From assembly GCA_023653785.1 (NCBI GenBank), contig JAMKCH010088386.1:34211-98210 (forward strand): DNA of 64,000 nt. The letters run 5' to 3'. The notes under the pieces were generated by a model that saw only the letters and a list, made by a program, of their open reading frames with translations, did no database searches and was not told the DNA's origin. Within the stretch, counting starts at the first letter, position 1. The number at the start of each line of letters is the position of its first letter. The stretch comes from Ophioderma brevispina (lineage: Eukaryota > Echinodermata > Ophiuroidea > Amphilepidida > Ophiodermatidae). Position numbers and translations under genes: made by a program. Shown here one piece after another: positions 11,935 through 22,270 of this stretch.

Positions 11935-14336
11935 TGTTTTCAAAGGGTGGTTATACATATGGATTCCTTTTTCTGCATTTTTGGACCCTTTTGGATGCTA
12001 ACATCTCTATTTTTTTAACAATTTAAAGCTGTATTAAAATTTCAGTGATTTTAGGTGATTTTGAGTATTGTAGAAAAAAAAGTGAATTCACAAAGATTTT
12101 ATGTTTAAACACGACTCCCTGGGACTGAATTTAAGACATATTCAATGTCTAATAGAAAGAGGATACCTTGAAATACCTTTTTCTAGGGGATCTAAATTGT
12201 CCAAAAGATATTTAACTTTTTATGATAGGTTATATGAAAAAAGTGCTATTTTTCAATGAAAAATCATTACATCCAACTCATTATAACAGGTTTTATATGT
12301 AGAAATGCAACTCTCCTGGACTGAATTTGCAAGATTACAAACATTTCGTCGCCCACATCACATACTGTCTTATCTGACGAAATGCCGTTTTCAAGAAAAT
12401 CGCCATCCATTTGAAATTCTACCGGGAGAATTCATGTTTGTTATATGGCATAAACATTATAATTTACTTTTGAATTTGTATATGAAAAAGAAAACTTCTG
12501 AAGTTCAGTTTTAAAACTGGCTGAGTTTGAAGTGCAATTTTTTCATGATATAAAGCTACAAAGTTAATAAGTCTGTAGTGTGAAACGCAAAAAAATTGTT
12601 TTTAACATACGACGCTAATTCACTGTTATATTTCAATTTCGTTCAGATAGATCTCTAGTGAACACATAATGTTCACGCACGAGGCAGATTAGATAGATGC
12701 ACAAAGATCAGTATGTGAAAAACGTAAACGGCTTGTTTTACGAACGCGGTAATTATACTCCTATTTAAATACATGTAAATGGAAACATAAGACAGTATGT
12801 GGAAATCGCGATATGCAGATTTGAGATTATTGATCAAAATTGTTAATATCTCACTAATCTAGGTCAACTTGAAGATTGTTACTTTGTGCATGTATAGAAC
12901 AAACACTATAAGTAACATATGCAAAATATCTCAAAAAATAGTAAAAAAGGTCAGATGAGACGGTATGTTGCGTGGGGCGATGATTTAAGAATACGTTGAA
13001 ATACTTTTCTCTCTAAGAGATCTAAATTTTGAGTAAGATATTTAATTTTTTTATGGACAGGATTTTTGCAAAAACCATCTTTTTTTCCAAATGGGAGAAA
13101 CAGTCAGAAAATTAGTCCCTAGTGTTAGTTCCACAACGGAATCATGTACAACCACCCACTCTTTTCATGTCGCTGAAATGTGTGATACCTACTTTCCAGC
13201 TATTGATCAAGTTTCATGAAACTGTTTGGTGACCCATTTACATCGCTGATAACAAACAAAGAATCCTTTGGTCCCCTTTCACTGTTTCTTTGTGTCATAA
13301 CTAGTGTGTACAGTATTATATCTCAAGATTATCTCAAACTTTTCAAGTAAGACCAACCCCATTAAGAGTGTGAATCCGTAGTTCTTTCACTGGTTAATAA
13401 GATCACCATAGGTTACCCTCGGGCAAGAAATAACCCTCCTGGTATATATTCTTCCCAGGAAATGAAATAGGTGTGCACAGTCTCTTTCCATTTAAATTTA
13501 GTGCTCTTGCCTACAAAACAATTTCACACATGTATCTGGAATAAAATTTCTGCACCTTAGTATTAAAAAAAGTGACATGCTAACAATAAATCAATCAATA
13601 TCCGCTCAAATTAATTTTGAGATATTGACAGGTTTTTCTCTAACAATGATGTGAGGTGAAAGCCTTGCAGATGAGTGTTTGCACGACTATGATTTTAGCA
13701 ACGAATATCCAAGAAAATTGCAATTATTCAACTTGGGTATTTCCTTGGACAATTTGAAGTTACTTGGCATTTGCATATCATTTGTGAGCAGTTTTACTTG
13801 TATCTAATGTTACGCTGTTTCTTTCTGTGACACTTCTCTAAATGTGGTTGCATTTTGTAAGGAGGAGGGGGTTCATGGATAAATTAAATCAGAGGGTTCA
13901 GTTGTTCCTTATTGGATAACCTGATTGCAACCTTGATTGGTACATATTTTGAAAGAACAATGCCGTGTGTTGCTTTGAATTGGCTGCAATAGCTATTGAT
14001 CATAAACCATTGTACTTATGCCTGGTAGGTAATTAAGACTGTGTTGTCATCAACCAAACTAGTTCCTATAAGGAGATTTTTTACGGTTTTGCAAAGAAAT
14101 TGCAACCAACTTGTTTAAAAAAATGGATAAAATTCATATTTTGTCTAAATAGTGTTTATTACCATAGAATTCCTTTAAGCAACGGATTTTTTTTAAACAC
14201 CGATATGATAAAAAATAATTCTGTATACTTGTACTCACAATCTTATAAACATTGTATTTGGCTCACGTAATTGTGAAGCCTAGAATCATGGCAAGGAGCA
14301 ATCATCTTTGCATTGGATGAATCTAATAAAATAATG
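11935..14336. other. No gene; diverged internal repeats
   Basis: A segment near 12180-12250 (GATCTAAATT, AAGATATTTAA, TTTTTATG) recurs directly at 13010-13085. A segment near 12345-12380 (CACATCACATACTGTCTTAT) recurs inverted near 12955-12990. The stretch may therefore be a decayed composite element. No MSH4 upstream exon could be identified here. Confidence 0.35.
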
Positions 14337-15040
14337 AATGTGATCTGTATTAATCAGTCAGTATTACGCCTCTTTTCCCTGCTTCAGGTATTCAGTTAGC
14401 TGAGGTATCAACATTACCAGCCTCTGTCATCACTGAAGCGAAACAACTATATGAATGTGATCTGTATTAATCAGTCAGTATACGCCTCTTTTCCCTGCTT
14501 CAGGTATTCAGTTAGCTGAGTATCACGAATGTGATCTGTTATTAATCAGTCAGTATTACGCCTCTTTTCCCTGCTTTAGGAGTCAGTTAGCTGAGGTATC
14601 AACATTACCAGCCTCTGTCATCACTGAAGCGAAACGACTATATGAATGTGATTGTTATTAATCAGTCAGTATTACGCCTCTTTTCCCTACTTTAGGAGTC
14701 AGTTAGCTGAGGTATCAACATTACCAGCCTCTGTCATCACTGAAGCGAAACGACTATATGAATGTGATTGTTATTAATCAGTCAGTATTACGCCTCTTTT
14801 CCCTGCTTTAGGAGTCAGTTAGCTGAGGTATCAACATTACAGTCTCTGTCATCACTGAAGCGAAACGACTATATGAATGTGATCTGTTATTAATCAGTCA
14901 GTATACGCCTCTTTTCCCTACTTTAGGAGTCAGTTAGCTGAGGTATCAACATTACCAGTCTCTGTCATCACTGAAGCGAAACAACTATATGAATGTGATT
15001 TTATTAATCAGTCAGTATTATGTCTCTTTTCCTGCTTTAG
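14337..15040 (+). repeat. Tandem array of MSH4 intron-end plus partial-exon units
   Basis: Units of about 117 bp start at about 14337, 14453, 14527, 14642, 14759, 14875 and 14992. Each holds AATGTGATCTG, TTAATCAGTCAGTAT, CCTCTTTTCCCTGCTT and a 3' splice site. Then, in all but the truncated second unit, comes the first 65-70 nt of the MSH4 penultimate exon up to GAAGCGAAAC and CTAT. None but the last copy continues to the exon's donor. Several copies read TTTAGGAGTCAG instead of TTCAGGTATTCAG, which shortens the exon start by one base and changes its frame. The array therefore offers repeated decoy acceptors directly upstream of the genuine exon. Confidence 0.9.
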
Positions 15041-15128
15041 GTATTCAGTTAGCTGAGGTATCAACATTACCAGCCTCTGTCATCACCGAAGCAAAACAAC
15101 TATCAGAATCAACAGCCTTACAAAAAGG
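15041..15128 (+). CDS. MSH4: MSH4 penultimate coding exon
   Basis: The exon is 88 nt, following CCTGCTTTAG and ending before GTAAGA. It is entered after one base of a split codon and encodes (G)IQLAEVSTLPASVITEAKQL followed by SESTALQKG. This corresponds to the segment of MSH4 just C-terminal of the ATPase domain, where the family has a G-(I/L)-x-x-A-E-x-(S/T)-x-L-P-x-x-(V/I) pattern and a helix of the dimer region. MSH4 pairs with MSH5 to stabilise meiotic recombination intermediates and promote crossovers. The exon leaves in phase 2, while the best reading of the next exon needs phase 0, or a splice site 14 bases downstream. A one-base error in the A/G run at 15122-15129 would also reconcile them. 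Confidence 0.85.
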
Positions 15129-15248
15129 GTAAGACATCACTCAGGCTCAACATTTTGATCACAGGAATGTCTGTCAGTTTAGTGTCATCTGCCAGACTGA
15201 CATAACATGTAATATCATCTGTAGAGAGAAAAAGATTCTGAATCTTGA

Positions 15249-15400
15249 AGGCTGACTCAGAGATTTCAAAATGACTTTTTGTGTATTAATTAAAAATAGT
15301 GAACTAAAACTAAAGATAGTCACCTAAAATGCTCGATTCCAAAGTTTAAGATGAATCATATTTTTCATTTTGATGCAGTAACATTTATGTATTCTGAAGA
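15249..15400 (+). mobile_element. TTAA-type MITE family 1, 3'-truncated copy in the last MSH4 intron
   Basis: AGGCTGACTCAGAGATTTC and the following TAATTAAAAATAGT, AGTCACCTAAAATGC, ATGAATC and ATGCAGTAA segments match the complete copies at 17562-17868 and 36999-37346. The left flank is TTGA rather than TTAA, and the copy stops after about 150 bp. Confidence 0.7.
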
Positions 15401-15495
15401 AGTGAGCAATTCACAAATTAAAACTAGATTTACATAGAATGTTTGCAGGTGTGATTGTACAAGTAAAAATTAAATGTCATTTTTTTTCCTTCCAG

Positions 15496-15669
15496 CAACA
15501 CTCGTCAAGCACTCAGGAAGCCTACCGCCAGAAGGCAGTGTTCCGCTTATCGAACCGTGTGGTCCAAGCTATCCGTAACTCCTGCCTTGACAAAACTAGT
15601 CTCAAAATGTACTTGCAAGGTCTCAGCCCGCCATATCACAATGATATGAATAATCTATCTGAGGAATAA
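15496..15669 (+). CDS. MSH4: MSH4 last coding exon (C-terminus)
   Basis: After a strong pyrimidine tract and CCAG, the frame reads TQEAYRQKAVFRLSNRVVQ, then AIRNSCLDKTSLKMYLQGL, and ends PPYHNDMNNLSEE before TAA at 15667-15669. The order R-Q-(K/R)-A-V-(F/Y)-x-L, R-(V/L)-V-Q-x-(I/A)-R-N-S-x-L-D and S-L-(K/R)-(M/I)-Y-L is the signature of the MSH4 C-terminal helix, so I am confident of the identity. The ATPase, clamp and lever domains are not in this window and should lie on upstream plus-strand exons. If the exon starts at 15510 instead (after TCAAG), it is in phase with the previous exon as written. Confidence 0.88.
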   Translation, partial: QHSSSTQEAYRQKAVFRLSNRVVQAIRNSCLDKTSLKMYLQGLSPPYHNDMNNLSEE

Positions 15670-16288
15670 ATCTATGTATAAATGTATACAGAACTATTAC
15701 ATTTTGTAATAGGCACATCAGCAGACTTCACAGACAATTGTCAAAACTTTTTCTTTGATCTGGACGATGCATTTTGGGCAAGAAGCAAAAAAAAAAAGTT
15801 TGACTTAGACAGCTTTTTTGACTAAAAATGCTATGCAGAAATTCTTTTTTATTGCATTTTTAGACTACGTCGAGGTCGAATTTTCCTTTTTTATTCGATC
15901 AGGTGGTAAAATATGAATTTTTACAACTCTGTGAGCAGGAAGCTGAGACAAACTTTTTTTTCTTGGCCTTGCCAACAACTTAGGAGTGTGTGCAAGTCAT
16001 GTAACTTGTTTTTGTGAGCCACACTAAATAGGCAGGAATTATTTGGCTTTTCCTGATCCGCACATGCATTGCTTGCTAACACTTGCGCCTTTCAGCAAAT
16101 GTAAAATTCTTTATAAATTTCAAACTATGTGTGCTGGCAAATTTGTACAAAAGTAATTTCTGCTCTTAACACAAACTGTTCAAATGACTATTGTCAGTGT
16201 TTCAATTTTAGTGGTGGGACTATAGAAACAGCAGCAATAAATAAAAGTTATCTGCTTGGTATGTCACTACTTTGAATGGTTGAATACA
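15670..16288 (+). other. Probable MSH4 3' UTR and flank
   Basis: AT-rich sequence after the MSH4 stop. An overlapping pair of AATAAA hexamers at 16236-16245 could serve as the polyadenylation signal, about 570 bp after the stop codon. This is an inference without transcript support. Confidence 0.4.
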
Positions 16289-16328
16289 CAGAGATGCCAG
16301 CACCTGATTGACAAAAAACCCTGAAAAT

Positions 16329-16430
16329 TGGCCGGGGGTCCAGGGGGCGCCTTAGGCCCCCTCGCGGGGTCCAGGTGCAGAGCCCCTGTGGGGGCCCAGG
16401 GGGCAGCGCCCCCGGAGCTCCTGGATTTTA
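16329..16430. repeat. GC-rich block inside the hAT-like element
   Basis: About 100 bp of GGGGTCCAGGTGCAGAGCCCC, GGGGGCCCAGGGGGC and GCGCCCCCGG motifs, each locally palindromic and capable of strong hairpins. It stands out sharply from the roughly 35% GC surroundings. Confidence 0.7.
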
Positions 16431-16604
16431 GCATTTTTAAATCACCTAGAAAGTCAATCTGGAGTACAAATGTCTTTGAAAAAATACATGATATTTCAAA
16501 CAGAATGGTAATTTTTCATTGAAAATATGCTTATCTGTTGACAATTTCATGTTCACTTTCAAATCAGGAGTCAAGACTGATCAACATGCATGACATGATG
16601 GGCT

Positions 16605-16797
16605 GACTTACATGCCTACCTAGGATAGCCTTGCCAGCTGATTGTTCTGTTAATCTGTTATTAGTCCTCACAACAGCGTCTTGAAAAACAGCTGGTAACT
16701 CTTGTGCATTTTTCAATGCCCTCCCTGTTTCTTTTATGTACATCTTTATTTGCGTGACCATTTGATCCTTTGATCGCTTTCTTCCCCGACGATCCAT
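16605..16797 (-). CDS. First-exon remnant inside the hAT-like element, basic N-terminus
   Basis: ATG at 16797 opens a frame beginning MDRRGRKRSKDQMVTQIKMY, then IKETGRALKNAQELPAVFQD and NRLTEQSAGKAILG. A consensus-like donor (GCAT|GTAAGTC) lies at about 16609, so it may be a first coding exon rather than a complete gene. Its position within the terminal repeats suggests it is the 5' exon of the element's own transposase or an accessory protein, with the catalytic exons lost. No RNase-H or BED motif is visible, so the function is not assigned. Confidence 0.45.
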
Positions 16798-16813
16798 AAT
16801 TCGCGCGTTTCTA

Positions 16814-16839
16814 CACCATGATCATCAGTGATCATGGTG
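16814..16839. promoter_or_regulatory. Perfect 11-bp palindrome upstream of the 16797 ATG
   Basis: CACCATGATCA, a TCAG spacer, then TGATCATGGTG: a perfect inverted repeat with a 4-bp spacer, 17 bp upstream of the minus-strand ATG inside the hAT-like element. It could be a dimeric protein-binding site or merely a hairpin; no function is proven. Confidence 0.5.
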
Positions 16840-17489
16840 ACGGTCCATCCATGTCATGCATGTGCACCAGTCCAGCTTGGTTCAGTTTCCTCATGTACTC
16901 TGATAAAAAATCGTCGTTGTCATCTTTCTCTTCCAACCATGACCAGTTCCATTTATTCTTTATCTTTCATTCTATCGCTTGTAAATCATTAGTCCGTTCA
17001 ACAAATTTAAAATTTTCCATTTTTCCTACCGAAAGTATACGGCAAAACCATGCATAACACTCATCGTGCGCTTGCTGATCAACTCCTTACACGGAGCCTG
17101 TAGGATAATCGCTTACGGTACCCGTCATAAGATTTTCTTGTAGAATGGTACGGTGTGTCGATCGAGTCGGAAACCAACGACACGTGTAAATTTCGAGTTG
17201 CCGGAGGGGAGCGTTATATAGCACTAAATGCTCATCGCTAAATCACACTTCATTTAATTTATTTTTGGCTTACCAGACGACCGGAAAACCGGGTTTTTTT
17301 GAAATTGTACTAACAAACAAAAAAACGGAAAAACCGGACAGTTTTTGGGGTTGTTAAAAACCTGGATTTCCGGGAAAAACCGGAAAACTGGCATCTCTGA
17401 ATACATACAATGCAAGGCATAATTAGTTTATATCCTTCGCACCTATTCATTTTTAGAACCGGTCTCATTTATTTATTTTTATATATATA

Positions 17490-17508
17490 GAGAGAGAGAG
17501 AGAGAGAA
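17490..17508. repeat. AG microsatellite
   Basis: A pure run of about nine AG units following TATATATATAG. Confidence 0.9.
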
Positions 17509-17561
17509 GCAAAATAGACAAAAAGTTAATCAGCACTTCAGCATTTTTTGAGCCATATTAA

Positions 17562-17868
17562 AGGCCGACTCAGAGATTTTGAAATATAATTATTTTGTGT
17601 AGTAATTAAAAATAGTCAACTAAAACAACAGATAGTCACCTAAAATGCTTAATTCCAAAGTTGGAGATGAATCGGATTTTTCGTTTTCATGCAGTAAGCA
17701 TTTATGTACAGTATAACATTGCCATAGGATCCTGTTTATAACAAAGTTGCGATTTTTTATATGAAGGACTTCGATTTGAGCTTAGTTATTTCGACAAGCA
17801 TTGTGTATATGCAAAAAACATGATTTGTTTGAAAATTGGCGCCCTCCTCAGGAAGTCTGAGTTAGCCT
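17562..17868 (+). mobile_element. TTAA-type MITE family 1, complete copy, 307 bp
   Basis: The left end AGGCCGACTCAGAGATTTTG and right end GGAAGTCTGAGTTAGCCT are imperfect inverted repeats. TTAA flanks both sides (17558-17561 and 17869-17872). It shares its interior with 36999-37346, including GGCGCCCTC near the right end. Confidence 0.85.
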
Positions 17869-18099
17869 TTAATTGGCCATAATGAGGCAGTTCAGAAATG
17901 GGTGGAGAGCTTCATACAAATGGGAGGCCTTATGTGTGATGTCATCCTATTTACTTCAGGAAAATTTAAAAGGGAAGATGCTGAACGCTAATGTGAGATT
18001 TTGGCCCGAAGATATGGACAATATATTTTAACTCATCTCATAGCGGCGCTATTCATGATTAATTTTGCGCTTTATTCCGTTCATGTGTTTATTACAAAA

Positions 18100-18215
18100 G
18101 AGCGATGTTCTGCTAGATTGGATTGCGTGCATCTGTGGGTGCTTGTCTTGTAATCCAAAAGTTGTGGGTTTGATTCCCACTCCAGGCGTAAAATTTTACT
18201 TCATTATTATTTTAT
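18100..18215 (+). mobile_element. tRNA-derived SINE-like fragment (tRNA-Thr-like)
   Basis: The segment CTTGTCTTGTAATCC, AAAAGTTGTGGGTTTGATTCCCAC has a tRNA-like anticodon-arm region and a B-box-like GGTTTGATTCC. The acceptor stem does not pair, so it is a tRNA-derived SINE or pseudogene and not a functional tRNA. Confidence 0.5.
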
Positions 18216-18377
18216 CTTGCAATGAAAACATCAGAGTTGGCGATTGAAGTAGAAAATAGTCAATAGCTGCCTTATGAGATAATTTAACTGCTTATAGTCC
18301 TGGACCATAATATCGGGCGAGAATCTCACACATGCTGTTGTCACATTACTTCTTGGTGCCCAAGTGGCAATTCTGGC

Positions 18378-19055
18378 TACACGGCCAATTTCTTCATGGT
18401 AGTTACCACACAGCTACCACAGAGTAGACACAGATTACCTACCCACTAGACGTACACTCGCCGGCCAGGATTCCGTGTATTTTTGCCGCATAGACGGATA
18501 GTGTACACACAGCGGCTGTCTCCATCGTCGCGGAGTAGCTACGTGGTTACACCGGCTCTCAGCGCGCGCGGTATTTCTCATGGCCAATTTTGTTTTTTAG
18601 ATTTTTTTTGGCATATATTTGCATTGTTTATCAATTGTGCGGGGATATAGGGTTTTTTGATGATGCCCGATTCGAATTTCGTAATGATTTTCCTAAATAA
18701 ATATCAGAACTTGCTAAACAGCGCCCAAGTGTATAGCGCCCTCATTTCGTCCACTATCAAAATGGCGTCGTGGTTACCACGGAGTAGCTACGCGGTAGCT
18801 ACATGTCTACTCCGGTACTGTCTACACCAAATGCACCTTCTCTCCACCTAGTGGGGAACTACAGGGTAGTCATGGGGGTAGGTACTGTATAGTAGCCACA
18901 TCATTGTACACCAAATAACTGTGTACTTTGCAAGCCCTGTCTTGCAGCTACTCCCTCGCAATTAGCCCAGTGTGTACTGTGCAGTAGCTGCCACGGTAGA
19001 CACGGTATAGCTGCCGTATAGGCTACCACGTTGAGTAAGAAAACGGCCGTGTAAA
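18378..19055. mobile_element. Possible foldback element rich in GTAGCTAC words, about 680 bp
   Basis: TACACGGCC followed by TTTCTT at the left end recurs inverted at the right end (AAGAAAACGGCCGTGTA). Between them many GTAGCTAC, GGTAGCTAC, CTACCAC and TAGTAGC words occur in both orientations. GC content is higher than in the surroundings. Boundaries are approximate. Confidence 0.45.
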
Positions 19056-19059
19056 CAAG

Positions 19060-20189
19060 TTGTTGTCACCATGGAATATTGCCCGATGTTGTTACTCTTT
19101 TGGAAACGTTTTTTCAGCGTGAGTAGGTGATTATCATGCTAATTACTATTAATAAAAAAATAGGGAAATTGTTGTAATCTATTTCATTAAATAAAGCAGC
19201 TTATCTTAAGTTTTATGTCGATACCAAATTCATTAAATTATACAAAACAAATGTCCTTTCCCCCTCTAAGGTTGTAAATCTGTTGATACAAAGGGTATGT
19301 TTATGCTTAAAAAAAATTTCTAAAAATTCTTGCAGAATTAAAGAAATTCTTTATTAATATTTCTTTCAGTGCTGAGTTACGTTTTTCTATTCGTCAACCC
19401 TTGATATGATGCACTTCAGAAATCTTGTAAGAAATATAAACCACAGGGGATTAAAGTACAGACATCCCTTAACTGATTTTAACTAGAGGTGGGGAAATAA
19501 ACTTTTTTTCAAATCTCTATTTGACGAGTAGATTCTATGGCCATTTGGGCTGCTCTAAAATCTGGCAAGCATTTTGTTGTGAAATGAATTTTTGATATGG
19601 TTCCTTAGAAAGTCAATGGGGAATTTTGGCAATTTTCGACATAACTTCAAAATGCAATGTTCTGAACTTATTTTGTCCGAAACACACACAGTTCCTTTTG
19701 TATATTCTATAAATATTGGCAAAGGAAAACTATAATATTGTGTTGAACTGTGAAGGGCTTGAATTTGACAAAAATGTTATTGTGGGATGCAAAGCAGTAA
19801 ATAGAATATTAGCCTTTCAGCCAGTAGACTTAGAAAAGAACATGAGAAACACCATTGTATTGCTCTTGTAAAGAGGCTCTGTACAAGAGTTTACTGAAGC
19901 ATGCCACAATAGTGGTGTAATGTTCTTTTGCAAGTCTACTTGCTTAATGGCTATTCTTTTCATGGCTTTGCACCCAACAATACAATTTCTTTAAAATTGA
20001 ATCCATTTGTAATTCTGGACATTACATTTTTATTTTGCCATTATTTATGGAAAATAACAAAGCATCTCTCTGCATTTGACAAGAACATTGCTTTTCAAAG
20101 TTCATGGGCCAAAATTGCCAAAATTTCCCTTGACTTACATGGCATTTGACAAGGCGGTTTTCGAACTACCAGGTCCCCTTCGTAGTTAA
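19060..20189. other. No gene recognised
   Basis: AT-rich DNA without splice-flanked frames or obvious repeats. Confidence 0.45.
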
Positions 20190-20395
20190 AATGAGGAAAA
20201 GTAACATAACGTTAAGCTCAGATTGAGATTGGTGATTGAAATAATTGGTTTTTGAACCACTGAGGCTTCATGACCATACAATCACTTGTATTATTTTGAC
20301 CTCGGTGACCCACTTAACCTTCTGAATGTTGACCACATGCATTCAGTTTCATGACTATGCAACCTTTTAGTGGATGAGCCAGACCATCTAAAGAA
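20190..20395. repeat. Decayed tandem repeat, left of the foldback element
   Basis: The words CATGACCATACAA, CACTTGTATT, GACCTCGGTGACC, GTTTCATGACTATGCAACC and TGACCACA recur, as they do to the right of the foldback element (21300-21830). The foldback element therefore appears to be inserted into this satellite. Confidence 0.5.
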
Positions 20396-21297
20396 CCTAT
20401 TGGTACCACCTGGGGGGGGGGGGGCAAAGAGGCATTATACCAGTGCTCCCTCATACTATGACAAACATGAAATGTATGTGGCCATTCTGAGGGGTAGCTT
20501 AAGCGGCTATGGGCTCGCAAATGATGATACAAGGGTTCAAATGAAAAGTGGTCAAATTGTGTTGAATTGCGCACCAAAATGTTCGTATGATCGCAATGAT
20601 TAAAAAAATTTATAGTTGTGCTATCTCTGACTACCTTATGTAGTTATAAGCTGAAACCGTTATTGTAGGTCAAAGTTCAAATTGAGCTTCTACCGGGTCA
20701 ACTACGAAAAACTGCTTCATTTCAGTGGAAATGGTCTCATCTTATTTGTATGTAAGCAAGTAAAATCAGGTATATTTGGACAATGTACAATGTATATTTA
20801 CCAAGTTACACCCACAATTAACCCCAGCCCCCTATAGGGGTATAGGGTAGTACTAGTGAGGTGCGTAACTTGTTAATTTAATTTCACATTGCAGAATGTC
20901 CAAACTATTCCTTATTTTAATTGTCATAACACTACAAACAATATGCACCATTTCCCCTGAAATTGTAGCGTTTTTAGTATTGACCCCCTGTAAAGCTAAT
21001 TTAACTTTGGGCCCCTCAATAACAGTTTTTCAGCTTATAAGTCCTTAAGGGTATCGAGAGGATAGCACAAACTATACATTTTTTTAATCCTTGTGATCAT
21101 ACGAACATTTTGATACATTCAACAACATGGACCACTTTTCAATTTTGACTCCTATTTATCTTTTGCAGCCCCCTAGCTCGCTTAAGCGACCCCTACAGAA
21201 TGGCACATACATTTTCGTATGTCATGGTCTGAGGTAACCCTGGTAATCAATGCCTCTTTGCCCTCCTCCAGGTGGTAACCGACCAACACACCTGGCT
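20396..21297. mobile_element. Long foldback (inverted-repeat) element, arms about 300 bp
   Basis: The left arm starts GGTACCACCTGG and a G-run, then GCAAAGAGGCATT, ATGTATGTGGCCATTCTG, AGCTTAAGCG, AATGTTCGTATGATCGCAA and AGTTATAAGCTGAAA. The right arm carries the same order inverted, ending at about 21297 with CCTCCAGGTGGTAACC. The arms are roughly 80% alike by eye and enclose about 300 bp of unrelated sequence. No transposase is present. Confidence 0.8.
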
Positions 21298-21299
21298 CC

Positions 21300-21830
21300 C
21301 CACTATTTGTAGTGTTTTGACTTTGGATGACCTTCACAAGTTTCAGCACTGAATGTTTACCACCCCATTGTAGTTATATGACCACCCCAATGGTCTTGGT
21401 CTAAGGGCTTATTGCATACCATGGAAATCGCCATTCAGTTTCTGACGAACAACCATTGTGTAGTGATGTACTTTGGATACTTTTCACAAGTTCAGCTTGA
21501 ATGTTTGACAACCCATAGTATTTGATATGACCCAGAAGACCTTGACAAATGTTGCATCAAATGTTGACTACACCTGCCAAGTTTCATGACCATAGAACCA
21601 CTGACTTGCCATGACCCTTGAAATTTTCCAGCACTGAATGCTAACCACACCTACCAAGCTCATAACCACACAACCATTTGCAATGAATTAACCTTGGATG
21701 ACCCAGATGACCTGGAAATGACCTTGAAAAAAATTAGTATCAAATATTGACTACACCAGCAATTTTCTTGGCCATACAGCCATGTATAGTGAAATGACCT
21801 TTCAATTTTTTGGCACTGATGTTACCACAT
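21300..21830. repeat. Decayed tandem repeat of the GACCTTGA type
   Basis: Recurring GTTTGACAACCC or TTGACTACACC, AAGTTTCATGACCATAGAACC, TGACTTGCCATGACC and GACCTTGAAA words with spacing of about 100-130 bp. Confidence 0.6.
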
Positions 21831-22089
21831 TTGACCTCAAATTATTGCCTAGATTTTTTTTGAGCAGCCCCACATGACCATAGAATCTACTAGTTTTGAA
21901 AACAGGCGTTTCTCGTACCACAAGTGGTCCGCCTGGTTGCGCGATCACTTGCTTATGATGAGTTTGGCAAATGATTAGAAAGGAGAAACAAATGCATTGA
22001 ATAAGTGTTCCAAAATGACCAATTTAATATAAAATGGGATTGATGGAGCCATATTTATTGGTAAGCTGGGGGAAATCACAGGTACACAA

Positions 22090-22270
22090 AGACACCCCAC
22101 CTCTCGCCAACGCACCTCAACTCCTTTCCCCAACAGCACCCCTACCCCGAGCACCCACCCACCCCTCCCCGTGCACCCCACCTCCCACTACACCCCAGCC
22201 CTACCGGCATCCCCACACCCAGCCCTGCCCCTCCCCTGCCCCCTCCCCAACACCCACCCTGCCTCCTCCA
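22090..22270. repeat. C-rich low-complexity tract
   Basis: CCCCAC, CACCCCTACCCC, CACCCACCC and CCTCCCC iterations over about 180 bp give long spurious proline-rich frames. It is a simple-sequence tract, not a gene. Confidence 0.8.

Larger units (their letters stand above)
16289..17399. mobile_element. hAT-like DNA transposon remnant, 1111 bp, 12-bp TIRs, 6-bp target duplication
   Basis: The element begins CAGAGATGCCAG and ends CTGGCATCTCTG, a perfect 12-bp inverted pair. AATACA flanks both sides (16283-16288 and 17400-17405). The CAG start and TGCCA core fit hAT ends, and some hAT lineages use 6-bp targets. Internally there is a GC-rich block (16329-16430) of GGGGGCCCAGGGGGC-type iterations, CCGG-rich DNA near the right end, and a minus-strand frame with a splice donor (16564-16797). 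It is probably an internally deleted derivative of an autonomous copy. Confidence 0.78.

Noticed and set aside
18110..18185. tRNA-Thr gene
   Set aside because: The B-box and anticodon region look right, but the acceptor and D stems do not pair; treated as a SINE-type relic.
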